This document shows positions 52,533-61,250 of a stretch of DNA of 64,000 nt, in pieces. Positions within the stretch are counted from its first letter, which is position 1. Every line of letters starts with the position of its first letter. The stretch covers positions 1-64,000 of the forward strand of contig NZ_KB891994.1 of assembly GCF_000373625.1 (NCBI RefSeq), written 5' to 3'. The notes below the pieces were generated by a model, which ran no database searches, had not been told where the DNA came from, and was given only the letters and a program-made list of their open reading frames with translations. This stretch comes from Streptomyces sp. LaPpAH-108. GTDB lineage: Bacteria; Actinomycetota; Actinomycetes; Streptomycetales; Streptomycetaceae. The position numbers and the translations under genes are program-made.

Positions 52533-53411
52533 ATGAGGCCACGGCGCGAGGCGGACGACGCCTGCGGCATCGCCCAGGCCGCCGCGGTGGTGGGCGACTG
52601 GTGGAGCCTGCTGGTGCTGCGGGAGATCGCGCGCGGTCATGTGCGCTTCGACCGGCTCGCGGAGGAGCTGGGCGTGTCCCGCAAGGTCCTCGCGGAGCGG
52701 CTGCGCGCGCTGACCGGGCACGGGGTGCTGGAGCGCCGCCGCTACCAGGAGAGGCCGCCGCGTCACGAGTACGTGCTGACCGAGCAGGGCCGCGGCCTGC
52801 TGCCCGTCCTGGTCTCGCTCCAGGACTGGGCGGACCGCTGGCTCCTCGGCGACGGCACCCTCACCGGGCAGGCGCCCGACGACGGCGCGGAAGCCCGGCG
52901 GGTCGCGGCCCTCGTCGGTGAGCGCGTGCCCCCGGGGGTACGCCTGCCGGGAACGGACGGCGCCGTCCACGACCCGGTCTCCCCCACCGCCCGCGCGACC
53001 GTCCTGTTCGCCTACCCGGCCACCGGCATACCCGGCCTCCCGGCCGACCCGGCGTCCTCGGCCGTCCCCGGCAGCGCGGGCTGCACGCTGGAGAACCGCC
53101 AATTCCGCGCGGCCTGGCCCGAGTTCGAGAAGGCCGATGTCGCCGTGCACGGGGTGAGCACCCAAACCCCTTCAGAACAGGCCGCGTTCGCCCGCGCCGA
53201 GGAGCTGCCCTTCCCGCTGCTGTCCGACGACCGGCTCCAGCTGACCGCCGCCCTGCGTCTGCCGACCTTCCGCGCCGGACAGGACCTGCGCATCAAGCGG
53301 CTCATCCTGATCGTGGACGCCGAACGGACCGTCCGCCACGCCCTGTTCCCGGTCACCGACATCCCGGCCGCCGTCTCCCGCAGTCTCGGCCTCGCCGCCG
53401 CGTGCCGGTGA
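52533..53411 (+). CDS. HxlR-type regulator fused to a peroxiredoxin-like domain
   Basis: 292 residues. Residues 8-115 are an HxlR winged helix (ACGIAQAAAVVGDWWSLLVLR, with the family's N-terminal Cys as Cys11; HGVLERRRYQERPPRHEYVLT). Residues about 135-285 resemble AhpC/TSA-BCP peroxiredoxins: SAGCTLENRQFRAAW with candidate peroxidatic Cys184, then FPLLSDDRLQLTAAL and the LILIVDAERTVRHALFPV strand. The two cysteines suggest a thiol switch sensing peroxide or quinone. The ATG at 52533 is the first usable start. It is divergent from the O-methyltransferase gene across a strong inverted repeat and overlaps the region just before a MOSC gene. Confidence 0.85.
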   Translation: MRPRREADDACGIAQAAAVVGDWWSLLVLREIARGHVRFDRLAEELGVSRKVLAERLRALTGHGVLERRRYQERPPRHEYVLTEQGRGLLPVLVSLQDWADRWLLGDGTLTGQAPDDGAEARRVAALVGERVPPGVRLPGTDGAVHDPVSPTARATVLFAYPATGIPGLPADPASSAVPGSAGCTLENRQFRAAWPEFEKADVAVHGVSTQTPSEQAAFARAEELPFPLLSDDRLQLTAALRLPTFRAGQDLRIKRLILIVDAERTVRHALFPVTDIPAAVSRSLGLAAACR

Positions 53412-53422
53412 GGATCGCGGCC

Positions 53423-54262
53423 ATGGCGACGGTGACGGCGCTGCGCCGCTACCCGGTGAAGTCCATGCTCGGCGAGTCCCTGACCGGCGTCGCGGTCACC
53501 GCGCGCGGACTGCACGGGGACCGGGTGGCGGCGGTGCTCGACGAGACGGGCGCGATCGGCTCGGCCAAACACCCGCGCAAGTGGGGCCCGTTGCTGACCT
53601 GCCGGGCACGGCTGTCCGGCGCCGTGAGGGTCGAGCTGCCGGACGGCACGGAACTCTCGCCCGGTGACCCGGAGCTGAACGCCCGGCTGTCCAAGCTGCT
53701 GGGCCACGAGGTCGTCGTGTCGGACGATCCGGCCCGGGGCGGCGGCGGTGCGCTGGAGCGCGCGGTGCCCGAGTACGAGGGCGGACTCCCGGACGTGCTG
53801 CGGGAGACGGCCCGTACGGATGCCACCGGTGCGGCCATCACCTCCGGCCGGGTCGCGCCGGGGACGTTCTTCGACTACGGCAGGGTCCATCTGGTCACCA
53901 CGGCGTCCCTGGCCCGGCTGCGGGCGGCGTATCCCGCCGGGGACTTCGACGCGCGCCGCTTCCGGCCGAACCTGGTCGTCGACACCCCGGGTGTCCCCGG
54001 CTTCCCCGAGGACACCTGGGTCGGGGGTCAACTCCGCGTCGGGGAGGTGCTGTTCCGCGTCACCGTACCCACGCCCCGCTGTGTGGTCCCGACGCTGGCC
54101 CAGGCCGGTCTTCCGGCCGACCCGGGCGTCATGCGTACCGTGGCCCGTGAACACCGGGTGCCGGTCTTCGACTTGGGCCGTCTGTCCTGTGTCGGGGTCT
54201 ACCTGGACGTGCTCGAACCGGGCACCGTGCGGCTGGGCGACACGGTGCAGCCGTCGCCGTAG
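53423..54262 (+). CDS. MOSC domain protein, second copy
   Basis: 279 residues. MOSC_N part VTALRRYPVKSMLGESL with GLHGDRVAAVLDE, and MOSC domain SLARLRAAYPAGDFDARRFRPNLVVD and TPRCVVPTLAQAG with the conserved Cys. The same family as the gene at 50857 but divergent in sequence. The ATG at 53423 follows GAGG nine bases upstream, 11 bases after the HxlR stop, so both are probably on one mRNA. The last 64 nt overlap the 3' end of the convergent peptidase gene on the other strand. Confidence 0.88.
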   Translation: MATVTALRRYPVKSMLGESLTGVAVTARGLHGDRVAAVLDETGAIGSAKHPRKWGPLLTCRARLSGAVRVELPDGTELSPGDPELNARLSKLLGHEVVVSDDPARGGGGALERAVPEYEGGLPDVLRETARTDATGAAITSGRVAPGTFFDYGRVHLVTTASLARLRAAYPAGDFDARRFRPNLVVDTPGVPGFPEDTWVGGQLRVGEVLFRVTVPTPRCVVPTLAQAGLPADPGVMRTVAREHRVPVFDLGRLSCVGVYLDVLEPGTVRLGDTVQPSP

Positions 54263-56175
54263 CCGCTCGCGCACGCGGGGGTGCCGACGACGGTGAGGGT
54301 GCGTGCGGCGGGCACTCCGGCGGTGGCCCGGGCGAGGGCCTTGGGGCCGCCGTCCAGCGGGAGTTGAGCCCTGGTGCGGGAGAGGTCGAGGGTGAGGGTG
54401 GGGCGGGTGGCGGGCGGTTCGATGAGGTCCTTGTCGGTGCCCGCGACGACGAGGGCCAGCCGGTGGCCCGCCGGGACGACATGGTCGGTGGCGGCCAGGT
54501 CGAGAGTCATCGTGTAGGCGCGGCCGGGGGTGAGCGGGGTGCCCTTGGCGAGCGAGGCGTGGTGGCCGAGGTCGGCCCAGCCCCGGCTGACGACGGTGGC
54601 TCCGACGTGGGCCGTCTTTGCCGCCGTTTCCTTGAAGCAGGCGCTGTCCCCCGCCGTGCTCTCGCCCCAGCAGGTGCGGTCGGTGAGGGTGGTGATGCCC
54701 TCGCCGCCGTCGGCGTAGTCGCGGATGGTGTCCGGGCCGAGGTCGACCAGGACGGCGGACAGATGGGCGGAGGCGGTGCTCGACGTGGCGGTCACGGTGA
54801 CCTGGGAGGAGCCGGAGATCCGCAGCGGGGCGGTGAGCGCCGGGGTGATGAAGGCGGCCTTGTCGGGCGTGGACTTGGTGAGGTCGGCCGCCCAGTCGGT
54901 CTCGCTCCGGCTCGGGTCGTCGGTGAACTTCTCGGTGCCGGTGGACCGGCCGAGGGCCAGGGTGCCGACGCCGGGGGTGGCGCCGCGTCCCGGGTACAGG
55001 GTGGTGGTCCGGGTGTCGCGCGGGGGCCAGACGGCGGAGGTGACCCACTGGTCGGGGTGGCGCTCGATGTCGGCCATCGGCTCGCGGTCGATGCCGTTGT
55101 CGTAGCCGAGGAGTTCATGGTCGAACCAGCGGTGCAGGGTGTCGACCCAGGCGCCGCGCCGGTAGTCGAAGGGGTCGACGTGGCCGGTCTGGGAGAGCCA
55201 GATCTTGCGCTCGACGCCGTGCTCGGCCAGCGCGTCCCACCACTGGCCGAAGTGCTTGGTGCGGACGTTGAGGTCCTGCATCCCGTGCACCAGGAAGACG
55301 CTGGCACGGACCTTGGCCGCGTCCTTGACGTAGTCCCGCTCGGTCCACAGCCCGGTCCAGTCGCCACTGGCGGGGCTGCCGTCCGCGAGCTTCTTCTGGA
55401 CGGCCGCGCAGTGCGCCTGGGCGGCCTCGCTCTCGACGTATCCGGCCAGCTCGTCGGGGCCGCCGTCGTAGAGCTGGGCGCCCTGGGCGAAGTAGTAGTC
55501 GTACCAGGAGGAGATGCCGCTGATCGGCACGATGGTCCTGAGGTTCTTCACGCCGGTGGCGGCGACGCCGTTGGCGATGGTGGCGTCCCAGCTCTTGCCG
55601 ATCATGCCGGTCGCGCCGGTGGTCCAGCTCGCCTTGACCGGGGTGCCGCCGGTGCGGCTGGTGTAGGCGCGGGCCCGGCCGCCGAGCCAGTCGACGACGG
55701 CCTTGGCGGAGCGGATGTCGGAACGGCCGCCGACGTCCACGCAGCCGTCGCTGCGGTTGGTCCCGGCGAGGTCGACGCCGACCACGGCGTAACCGCGCGG
55801 CACGAAGTAGTTGTCGTAGAAGAGCGGCATCTGGACGACGTGGCCCTGCGCGTCGTACGTCTTCAGCTGGCTCTCGTTGCCCCGGCCGCAGCAGGAGTAG
55901 TAGGGGCTGGCGTCCATGATGACGGGCACCTTGCGGCCCTCGCGGGCGGCCTCGGCGGGGCGGACGATGTCGGCGGCGACCCGGTCGGTGCGGCCGTCGC
56001 CGTCCCCGTCCAGGCCGGTGTCCACCCACACCGACTCGCGGACGGCGTGCGCGTACGAGTAGACGGGCCTGCTCTCGCGGGGTGCCGCCTGGGCGGCGGT
56101 CGGGACGAGGAAGACGGCCGTCAGGGCTCCGACGGCCAGGATCGCGAGCGTTCTCCACAGCGTGCGAATCGGCAT
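54199..56175 (-). CDS. Secreted X-Pro dipeptidyl-peptidase (S15 family)
   Basis: 658 residues. Signal peptide (about 1-31, ending AAQAA). Alpha/beta-hydrolase core with the nucleophile Ser195 in GMIGKSWDATIA, an Asp region near VFLVHGMQDLNV, and a likely catalytic His in LSQTGHVDPF. The C-terminal jelly-roll starts LRISGSSQVTVTATS and runs through LTLDLSRTRAQL. It releases X-Pro dipeptides outside the cell. The stop lies inside the convergent MOSC gene (64-nt overlap), so the last 21 residues are read antisense to it. Confidence 0.93.
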   Translation of the reverse strand: MPIRTLWRTLAILAVGALTAVFLVPTAAQAAPRESRPVYSYAHAVRESVWVDTGLDGDGDGRTDRVAADIVRPAEAAREGRKVPVIMDASPYYSCCGRGNESQLKTYDAQGHVVQMPLFYDNYFVPRGYAVVGVDLAGTNRSDGCVDVGGRSDIRSAKAVVDWLGGRARAYTSRTGGTPVKASWTTGATGMIGKSWDATIANGVAATGVKNLRTIVPISGISSWYDYYFAQGAQLYDGGPDELAGYVESEAAQAHCAAVQKKLADGSPASGDWTGLWTERDYVKDAAKVRASVFLVHGMQDLNVRTKHFGQWWDALAEHGVERKIWLSQTGHVDPFDYRRGAWVDTLHRWFDHELLGYDNGIDREPMADIERHPDQWVTSAVWPPRDTRTTTLYPGRGATPGVGTLALGRSTGTEKFTDDPSRSETDWAADLTKSTPDKAAFITPALTAPLRISGSSQVTVTATSSTASAHLSAVLVDLGPDTIRDYADGGEGITTLTDRTCWGESTAGDSACFKETAAKTAHVGATVVSRGWADLGHHASLAKGTPLTPGRAYTMTLDLAATDHVVPAGHRLALVVAGTDKDLIEPPATRPTLTLDLSRTRAQLPLDGGPKALARATAGVPAARTLTVVGTPACASGYGDGCTVSPSRTVPGSSTSR

Positions 56176-56217
56176 GGGCGGACGGTACTCCGGTCAACTG
56201 CCGTACAGAAGGGGGCG

Positions 56218-56288
56218 CTTCGGGGCGGGGGTGGCGTGTCGCTTCGGGCGCGGGCGGCGTGCCGGCTCGGGCGCGGGTGGCGTGTCGG
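56218..56288. repeat. Three imperfect 24-bp GC-rich tandem repeats
   Basis: Units at 56218-56241, 56242-56265 and 56266-56288 share CTTCGGG(C)GCGGG-TGGCGTG-CGG. They lie in the divergent region between the S15 and M1 peptidase genes (56176-56391), which otherwise shows no gene. Confidence 0.65.
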
Positions 56289-56391
56289 CCGAATGGCGAT
56301 CGTGTGACAGGAGCGGCCGTGGACACCCACGGGGCCACAGGGACTCAATAGGCTCCGAACAGACTTTCCGTACCGACGACTTGGAGCTGAC

Positions 56392-57882
56392 GTGCACCGC
56401 AGAATCATCGCGCCGGGCTCGCTGGCCGCGGCCTCCCTCCTGCTGGCGGTCCCGGCGTCGGCCGCGACCTTCACGCCGGGCGCGCCGGGCATCGGAGACC
56501 CCTACTACCCGGCCTACGGCAACGGCGGCTACGACGTCTCGCACTACGACCTGCGCCTTCAGTACCAGCCGAAGACGGACGAGCTGGAGGGCACCGCGAC
56601 CATCCTGGCGAAGACCACCCAGGACCTCTCCCGCTTCGACCTGGACTTCCTGCTCGACGTGAGCGAGGTGCGGGTCAACGGCGTCAAGGCCACTTTCACC
56701 TCCTCGGGCGAGCATGAACTGGTCGTCACACCGAAGGCGCCGCTGCCGACGGGGACATCGGTCACCGTGGTGGTCCGCTACAGCGGGGTGCCGTCCACGA
56801 AGAGCGCGTACGGCTTCACCACCTGGCACCGCACACCCGACGGCGCGGTGGCGGCCGACGAGCCCGAGTCCGCCTGGTGGTGGTTCCCGAGCAACGACCA
56901 CCCCAGCGACAAGGCCACCTACGACGTCTCGGTGGCCGTCCCGGACGGCACCCAGGCCATCTCCAACGGCACGCTGACGTCGGCCAGTTCGAAGCTCGGC
57001 TGGACCCGTTACACCTGGCGCCAGGACAAGCCCCAGGCAACATATCTGGCCACTCTCGCCCTCGGCCGCTTCGACATCACCACCTCCACCTCCGAGGGCG
57101 GGGTGCCGGTGCTCAACGCCTACAGCAAGGACCTCGGCGCCAACGACGGCGCCGCGCGCGCCAGCGTCGAGCGCACCGGGGAGCTGGTGGACTGGCTGAG
57201 CGGCTACTTCGGGCCGTACCCCTTCTCCTCGGCGGGCGGCTACGTCCCCAACACCACCACCGGCTACGCCCTGGAGACCCAGACCCGCGTCTACTACAGC
57301 CCGAAGCAGTTCGCGCAGGGCTCCAACACCTCGGTGGTCGTGCACGAGCTGGCCCACCAGTGGTACGGCGACGACGTCTCCCTCAAGGACTGGAAGGACA
57401 TCTGGATCAACGAGGGCTTCGCCCGCTACGCCCAGTGGCTCTGGTCCGAGCACGAGGGCGAGGGCACGACCCGCGAACTGGCCGACTACGTCTACGCCTC
57501 CCACCCCGCCGACGACCCCTTCTGGACGGTCAAGCCCGGCGACCCCGGCGCCGACGCGCAGTTCGACCTCGCCGTCTACGACCGAGGGGCCCTGGCCATC
57601 GAAGCGCTCCGCCACGCCATCGGTGACGACGCCTTCTTCGCCCTTCTGAAGGGCTGGCCGAAGACGCACGCCTACGGCAACGCCTCGGTCGCCGACTTCC
57701 AGCGCTACGCGGAGGAGGTCTCGGGCAAGCCGCTGTCGTCCCTGTTCGACACATGGCTGTTCGAACCGTCGAAGCCGGCCTCGCCCGCGACGGGGGCCTC
57801 CCTCGCCCGGAGCGCCGCGCAGGTGACCCCGCCGAAGTCCTGGAAGAAGATCGAGGCGACGAACGACATCCACGGACACTGA
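56392..57882 (+). CDS. Secreted M1-family aminopeptidase-like metalloprotease
   Basis: 496 residues, the short bacterial M1 form lacking the long C-terminal helical domain. Signal peptide (about 1-25, PASAA). The N-terminal beta domain starts YDVSHYDLRLQYQP. The exopeptidase region reads TTTGYALETQTR instead of GAMEN. The zinc site is HELAHQW (His318, Glu319, His322) with Glu341 in WINEGFARYAQW. It cleaves N-terminal residues of peptides outside the cell. The GTG at 56392 follows TTGGAG. Divergent from the S15 peptidase gene, so the two may be a joint peptide-utilisation pair. Confidence 0.93.
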   Translation: MHRRIIAPGSLAAASLLLAVPASAATFTPGAPGIGDPYYPAYGNGGYDVSHYDLRLQYQPKTDELEGTATILAKTTQDLSRFDLDFLLDVSEVRVNGVKATFTSSGEHELVVTPKAPLPTGTSVTVVVRYSGVPSTKSAYGFTTWHRTPDGAVAADEPESAWWWFPSNDHPSDKATYDVSVAVPDGTQAISNGTLTSASSKLGWTRYTWRQDKPQATYLATLALGRFDITTSTSEGGVPVLNAYSKDLGANDGAARASVERTGELVDWLSGYFGPYPFSSAGGYVPNTTTGYALETQTRVYYSPKQFAQGSNTSVVVHELAHQWYGDDVSLKDWKDIWINEGFARYAQWLWSEHEGEGTTRELADYVYASHPADDPFWTVKPGDPGADAQFDLAVYDRGALAIEALRHAIGDDAFFALLKGWPKTHAYGNASVADFQRYAEEVSGKPLSSLFDTWLFEPSKPASPATGASLARSAAQVTPPKSWKKIEATNDIHGH

Positions 57883-57889
57883 GCGGCCC

Positions 57890-57924
57890 GTCCCGGCCGA
57901 CCGCGTCCGCGCGGCGGCCGGGAC
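57890..57924. terminator. Hairpin after the M1 peptidase gene
   Basis: GTCCCGGCCG (57890-57899) and CGGCCGGGAC (57915-57924) form a 10-bp perfect stem, seven bases after the stop and before the convergent methyltransferase gene. Confidence 0.75.
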
Positions 57925-57950
57925 AGGAGGCGGACGAGCGGGGCGCGGTC

Positions 57951-59125
57951 TCAGAGACTCCAGGTGTTCTTCGGGTGGTCCAGCCAGGCGCGCTGCTCGT
58001 CCGCGGTGACGGTGAGCCCGAACCGCTCGTACCCCGGTTCGCCGGCCGCCCGCCACCAGTCGAGCGCGGCCGACACCTCGTCCCAGAGCCTGCGGGGCCC
58101 GGACTGCCACACGGTGGCCTCCGCGCGGCCGTCGCGGAACATCACGCAGGCCCAGGAGCGGTCGGTGAGGCCGTAGAACCACACCGGCCGGGCACCGTCG
58201 CGCTTGTCCGACGCCCGGTGGTGGCAGTCGCGTCCCGCAGTCCCACGGCGAACCGCGCGACGGCGAACCGGCCGTCGCCGAGCAGCCGCTCCTCGGTGAC
58301 GGTGGTGGTGCCGCGGTCGGCATCGCCCACCCCGTCCGGCACATAGGCGGCGTGCCCGGCGAACGGGGACCGCTGGGACCGCAGTTTCATGAACTCCACC
58401 GGCCCCAGGAACCGGCCGGACGCGCGACCGCCGTCCTCGTCCCTGTGGAGCCGCACAAGGGCGTCCCCGTTGCCGTAGTGCGTCCCCCACGGCGCGAGGA
58501 TGATCCCACCACGGGTGGCGTGCCGGACCCACGCCCCAGGAATCCGCCGGACCCCGGCCGTGGCGATGATCCGGTCGTACGGTGCTCCCGCCTCGTCTCC
58601 GTGCGCACCGTCCCCGGTGAGGACGCGGCCGAGCAGCCCCCTGGCCCTCAGCCGCTCCCGCGCGGCCTCGGCCACCGTCGGATCAACCTCGATGCTCACC
58701 ACGCTGTCCGTGCCCAGCCGGTGCGCCAGCAGCCCCGCGTTCCACCCGGTCCCGGTACCGATCTCCAGCACCCGATGCCCCGGCTCGACCTCCAGCGCCG
58801 CCAGCATCCGGAAGACGACCGAGGGCATGGACGCCGACGACGTGGGCACGCCGCCTTGCCGTTCTGTCATGCCGTCGTCCCACTGGGTGACGATCGGAAC
58901 ATCGGCGTTGGCGTACGAGGTCCAGCGTTCCGGCTCCTCGCGCCGCTCGACGGCGACGGTGATGCCGGTGTCCATGTCGTGCGGCCACATGACCTCCGGC
59001 AGAAAACCAGCCCGAGGCACCGCCACGAACGCCGCAAGCCAGTCAGCCGTCAGATACGCCCCCTCCAGCAGAGAGCGCCCCAGCACGGCCCACTCCCCCT
59101 CACCTCCGGTGAGCGTTTCCTTCAT
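57951..59125 (-). pseudogene. PIMT-like methyltransferase interrupted by a frameshift
   Basis: From the ATG at 59125 (AAGGA six bases upstream) the frame encodes a protein-L-isoaspartate methyltransferase-like domain: TSSASMPSVVFRML, HRVLEIGTGTGWNAGLLAHRLG (SAM loop) and PYDRIIATAGVRRIP. After FAVARFAVGLRD the frame runs into a Thr/Arg-rich tail and stops at 58142. The adjacent frame continues a plausible C-terminal domain (GARPVWFYGLTDRSWACV, GPRRLWDEVSAALDWW, LTVTADEQRAWLDHP) to the stop at 57951. A one-base loss at about 58229-58232 (GACGC-GAC) explains it. It may be a real mutation or a sequence error. The catalytic part is intact, so the shortened protein could still fold. Confidence 0.75.
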
Positions 59126-59202
59126 CGCGTTGTCCTTCGGTGTGTTCATGTTCCTTGCCACCACACCAGGCCGGGAACTCCCGTAGGGGGCCGTGTCGTT
59201 CG

Positions 59203-59844
59203 TCAGCGCGTCGCGATGTCCACCAGATCCAGCAGGCTGTCGATGCGCCAGTCGGCCTCGCCGCCCGCGTTCGGGACATCCGCCCACAGGCGGCCCCAGG
59301 GGCCTCGCCGGATGTGAGCCGTCTTGAGCCCGGCCGCCTTCGCCGGGAGGGTGTCGTTCTGTGGGTGGTCACCGACGTACACGACGGAGTCGGCCGGTGC
59401 CTGGGCGACCTCAAGGACTTTGCGGAAGAACTCCGGCTCGGGCTTCGCCACGCCCCATTCCGCCGATGTCACGATGAGGTCCGCGGGCAGATCGAGCCCC
59501 CGCAGCAGCTCCCCGACTCGGGCGGTCTGGTTCCCGGCGATGACGGTGCGCAGCCCGGCCTGCCGGAGCGCCGCCAGGGCCGGACGGACATCGCTGTAGA
59601 GATCGTCCTCGTCGACCTTCGCGCCACATCCAGCCGCCTCGCGCGCCGCGTACTCGGCCGCCAGGTCGATGCCCGGGCGTATGAGGCGCAGGGCCTCGGC
59701 GTTGTCACGTCCCTGGGCGACGAAGGCCCCCACGAGCGCGGACAGCGTGTGGCGAGGTACACCGAGCCAGTCGGCCCAGGACGCCCAGTGCCGGTCGTCC
59801 CGGGTGAGCGTCTCGCCGACGTCGAACACGATGGTCTTCATCAT
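59203..59844 (-). CDS. HAD-superfamily hydrolase
   Basis: 213 residues. Motif I is IVFDVGETLTRDD (nucleophile Asp; the usual second Asp is Gly, as in the DVG subgroup), motif II is TVIAGNQTA (NQ after GN instead of S/T), the Lys is in GVAKPEPEFFRKV, and motif IV is VYVGDHPQNDTLPAKAAG. Related enzymes are haloacid dehalogenase-like or phosphoglycolate-type phosphatases; the substrate is unknown. ATG at 59844. 77 bp upstream of the methyltransferase start, same strand. Confidence 0.88.
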   Translation of the reverse strand: MMKTIVFDVGETLTRDDRHWASWADWLGVPRHTLSALVGAFVAQGRDNAEALRLIRPGIDLAAEYAAREAAGCGAKVDEDDLYSDVRPALAALRQAGLRTVIAGNQTARVGELLRGLDLPADLIVTSAEWGVAKPEPEFFRKVLEVAQAPADSVVYVGDHPQNDTLPAKAAGLKTAHIRRGPWGRLWADVPNAGGEADWRIDSLLDLVDIATR

Positions 59845-59937
59845 CCGGGCAGCCTAGGAGGCTCCGCGCGCGGAGAAACGAATATCAGGAATACGCGCCC
59901 CTGGTCGGCGCGGCGGGGTAGGCGACGAACGAATCGC

Positions 59938-60849
59938 TCAGTCCGTCAGAGCCGCGCCCGCGAGCAGCCCCTCCCGGCCGATCGCGTCCACCCGGTCCGC
60001 CGGGATCGTGCACGCGTGCGCTCCCGCGACCGCGCCGTAGTGGGCGCAGCGCTCCGGGGGTTCGTCCTGGAGGTGGGCGTGGAGGAAGGCGGCTGCGAAG
60101 GCGTCGCCCGCGCCGTTGGAGTCCGTGACCGGGGCGGGTGGGGTGGCGGGGGGTATGTGGGTGAGGGTGCCGTTCGTTAGGAGGTGGGCGCCCTTGGCGC
60201 CCGCTGTGGCGACGACGGTGCGGGCGCGGCCCCGCTCCGCTATGTGCCGCATGGTGGTTTCGGGGTCCTTGAGAGCGGTGGTGGAGAGGAAGACGAGGTC
60301 GGCCGCGAGGGCGAAGGGGGCGTGGTACGGGTTTTCGCCGTCCCAGTCGTGGAGGTCGGTGGAGAGGGGGGTACCGGTGTCCAGGAGGAGGGGCAGTGCC
60401 TCGGCGCAGGGGTGGGTGATCGTCACGTGGACGTGCCGGGCGGCCGAGGCGAGCGGGCGCAGTACCTCGGGCGGGAAGCGGTCGTCGGGGTGGGCGCGGC
60501 TCGTGTCGTACAGGGAGAGGCGGCGGCCGTCCGGGCCCACCAGGTTGACCGCGCGCTTGGTTCCGGCGGGCTGGGGGAGGGCGGTCAGGGCGATGTCGTG
60601 GTCGGCGTGCAGGGTACGGACCAGGTCGCCCTCGGGGTCGTCGCCGAGGAGGTCGAGATGGTGGACGCGCAGGCCGAGGGCGGCGAGGCCCAGGGCGACG
60701 AAGTCGCCGGTCTGTCCGGCGCGGGTGCGGATGCCGGAGTCGATCATGTAGCTGTCGGCGTAGGGCAGCGGCAGCTCGGGGACCGGCACGATGGTGTCCA
60801 CTCCGGCGCCACCGAGCACCAGTACGTCGATCCCGTCCCGCACGGTCAT
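59938..60849 (-). CDS. PfkB-family carbohydrate/nucleoside kinase
   Basis: 303 residues, ribokinase fold: IDVLVLGGAGVDTIVPV at the N-terminus, GQTGDFVALGLAALGLRV, and the C-terminal anion hole with catalytic Asp in VTDSNGAGDAFAAAFLHAH. DTTGAGD is the usual form; here it is DSNGAGD. It phosphorylates a sugar or nucleoside with ATP in the cytoplasm. The ATG at 60849 overlaps the macro-domain gene stop in ATGA, which suggests a link to ribose or ADP-ribose metabolism, but that gene appears damaged. Confidence 0.88.
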   Translation of the reverse strand: MTVRDGIDVLVLGGAGVDTIVPVPELPLPYADSYMIDSGIRTRAGQTGDFVALGLAALGLRVHHLDLLGDDPEGDLVRTLHADHDIALTALPQPAGTKRAVNLVGPDGRRLSLYDTSRAHPDDRFPPEVLRPLASAARHVHVTITHPCAEALPLLLDTGTPLSTDLHDWDGENPYHAPFALAADLVFLSTTALKDPETTMRHIAERGRARTVVATAGAKGAHLLTNGTLTHIPPATPPAPVTDSNGAGDAFAAAFLHAHLQDEPPERCAHYGAVAGAHACTIPADRVDAIGREGLLAGAALTD

Positions 60850-61175
60850 GGACCGCCCTCCCCGTGGTCGTACACCGTCACCGCGATGCCCCGCCGCACC
60901 AGCCGCTCGGTGATCAGCGGCTCCACGCGCGGCCAGCTGCCGCCCGCCAGGCCGCAGCCTATGCGAGGCAGGTGCACGGAAGCGCCGAGTCCGATCACTT
61001 GCCCGGCGAGACGGCCGAGGGCGGCGTCGATCGCGTCGTAGCGGAGGGGGGCAGGAGCGGGGGCGGTCCTGCCGGGTCTTCTGACGCCGCGCTGCCCGAT
61101 CATGTGGGCGATCACCCGTGTGCCTCCCGCACACGGCTCGGTGGCGTCACCCCGGACGTAAACGATCTCCGACAT
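60846..61175 (-). CDS. Macro-domain protein with an apparent in-frame internal deletion
   Basis: 109 residues. It starts like actinobacterial macro-domain phosphatase-like proteins (MSEIVYVRGDATEP, GTRVIAH) and ends like them (LGASVHLPRIGCGLAGGSW, ITERLVRRGIAVTVYD). But VIAH runs straight into MIGQRG: about 50 residues found in relatives between these two points, including the ADP-ribose-binding Asn/Asp loop and the central helices, are missing. The frame is kept, so it is a clean deletion. It is probably unable to bind ADP-ribose normally. The gene overlaps pfkB by 4 nt. Family assignment is good; the deletion is inferred from remembered family layout. Confidence 0.75.
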   Translation of the reverse strand: MSEIVYVRGDATEPCAGGTRVIAHMIGQRGVRRPGRTAPAPAPLRYDAIDAALGRLAGQVIGLGASVHLPRIGCGLAGGSWPRVEPLITERLVRRGIAVTVYDHGEGGP

Positions 61176-61224
61176 GACGCCACCGTAGCGGCGGCCACTG
61201 ACAACGCCGCCGACCTGCGAGGCA

Positions 61225-61244
61225 CCGGGCCGCAGGCGGCCCGG
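61225..61244 (-). terminator. Hairpin after the permease gene
   Basis: CCGGGCCGC and GCGGCCCGG form a 9-bp perfect stem with a two-base loop, six bases beyond the permease stop. Confidence 0.65.
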
Positions 61245-61250
61245 GAACGG

